Source: DATCMH01 sp036563505
GTDB taxonomy: Bacteria > Pseudomonadota > Alphaproteobacteria > Rhizobiales > Beijerinckiaceae
Direction of reading: 5' to 3'
Assembly (NCBI GenBank): GCA_036563505.1
Contig: DATCMH010000011.1
Coordinates: forward strand, 1 to 5,333
Length of the DNA stretch: 5,333 nucleotides
Shown here: one piece after another, positions 4,667-5,333 of the stretch
Position numbering within the stretch: the stretch's first letter is position 1
Layout of the letters: each line of letters starts with the position of its first letter
Notes under the pieces: generated by a model
What the model was told of the DNA's origin: nothing
Databases searched by the model: none
What the model saw: the letters and a program-made list of their open reading frames with translations, nothing else
Translations under genes and position numbers: made by a program

Positions 4667-5333
4667 TCACTCATCGTCATCGGGCGCCGCGCCGCCCGCG
4701 GTCTCGAGCAGGATCTCGCGCTTGCCGGCGTGGTTGGCGGGTCCGACGATGCCTTCCCGCTCCATGCGCTCCATGAGGGAGGCGGCGCGGTTGTAGCCGA
4801 TCTGCAGGCGGCGCTGGATGTAGGAAGTCGAGGCTTTCTTGTCGCGCAGCACCACGGCGACGGCTTGGTCGTAGACGTCGCCGCCCGGCTCGCCGAAGGA
4901 GCCCTGGTCGAAGACCGCCGTGTCGCCCGCACTGGCGTCGCCCGCGCCCTCGTCGTCGCCCTGCGTGACCGCGTCGAGATAGGCCGGCCGTCCCTGCTGC
5001 TTGAGGTGGGCCACCACCTTCTCGACCTCGTCGTCGGAGCAGAAGGGGCCGTGGACGCGGGTGATGCGCCCGCCGCCGGCCATGTAGAGCATGTCGCCTT
5101 GGCCGAGGAGCTGCTCGGCGCCCATCTCGCCGAGGATGGTGCGCGAATCGATCTTGGACGTGACCTGGAAGGAGATGCGGGTCGGGAAGTTCGCCTTGAT
5201 CGTGCCGGTGATGACGTCGACGGAGGGGCGCTGCGTCGCCATGATGAGGTGGATGCCCGCAGCACGCGCCATCTGGGCCAGGCGCTGGATCGCGCCCTCG
5301 ATGTCCTTGCCGGCCACCATCATGAGGTCGGCC
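4667..5333 (-). CDS. ftsK: DNA translocase FtsK, C-terminal part (cut by window edge)
   Basis: The last 221 residues of FtsK; the N-terminal membrane domain and most of the motor lie outside the window. FtsK is an ATP-driven pump at the division septum that moves chromosome ends toward dif and activates XerCD. The fragment opens with ADLMMVAGKDIEGAIQRLAQ, just past the usual Walker B DE. Counting from the first complete codon, ATQRPSVDVITG (32-43), NFPTRISFQVTSKIDSRT and ILGEMGAEQLLGQGDMLYM complete the RecA-like motor. An acidic spacer (about 115-150) follows. Residues about 153-211 are the winged-helix gamma domain (AVAVVLRDKKASTSYIQRRL, GYNRAASLMERMEREGIV) that reads KOPS polarity sites. 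The stop at 4667-4669 follows a DDDE tail. The gene lies upstream of lolA on the same strand. Confidence 0.96.
   Translation of the reverse strand, partial: ADLMMVAGKDIEGAIQRLAQMARAAGIHLIMATQRPSVDVITGTIKANFPTRISFQVTSKIDSRTILGEMGAEQLLGQGDMLYMAGGGRITRVHGPFCSDDEVEKVVAHLKQQGRPAYLDAVTQGDDEGAGDASAGDTAVFDQGSFGEPGGDVYDQAVAVVLRDKKASTSYIQRRLQIGYNRAASLMERMEREGIVGPANHAGKREILLETAGGAAPDDDE

Overview
This GC-rich window (G/C dominates third codon positions) looks like chromosome of an alphaproteobacterium of the order Hyphomicrobiales. The proteins and repeat style fit Methylobacterium/Methylorubrum or a close relative. That genus call is inference from remembered family sequences; no search was run.

Layout from left to right. 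1-301: no convincing gene, but palindromic REP-like repeats. 302-853 (-): a small YkuD-type L,D-transpeptidase-like protein. 854-976: a divergent intergenic region that must carry the promoters for both flanking genes. 977-1663 (+): an OmpR/PhoB-type response regulator most like the alphaproteobacterial cell-envelope regulator CenR. 1703-2167 (+): a small stand-alone cyclic-nucleotide-binding-domain protein, probably co-transcribed with the regulator. 2168-2383: convergent intergenic region filled with hairpin-forming repeats. 2384-3199 (-): exodeoxyribonuclease III (xth). 3200-3576: two further large palindromic repeats. 3577-4551 (-): a LolA-family periplasmic lipoprotein carrier with an unusually long Ala/Pro/Ser-rich N-terminal linker. 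4667-5333 (-): the C-terminal part of the DNA translocase FtsK, cut by the window edge.

The genes are mostly housekeeping and centre on the cell envelope and chromosome: peptidoglycan cross-linking (L,D-transpeptidase), envelope signalling (CenR-like regulator), lipoprotein trafficking (LolA), chromosome segregation at the septum (FtsK) and DNA repair (Xth). From memory, ftsK-lolA-xth followed by a cyclic-nucleotide-binding protein and a response regulator is a recurring order in this group, so this appears to be a conserved core locus and not a mobile island. No transposase, integrase, tRNA, rRNA or CRISPR array is visible.

The most distinctive content is between the genes. Three of the four larger gaps hold paired palindromes, and three hairpins in them share a GNRA-type loop (GCGA or GTGA). 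I see no clearly new biological system. The items most worth checking are this repeat family, the altered ligand pocket in the cyclic-nucleotide-binding protein, and the 12-base direct repeat upstream of lolA.
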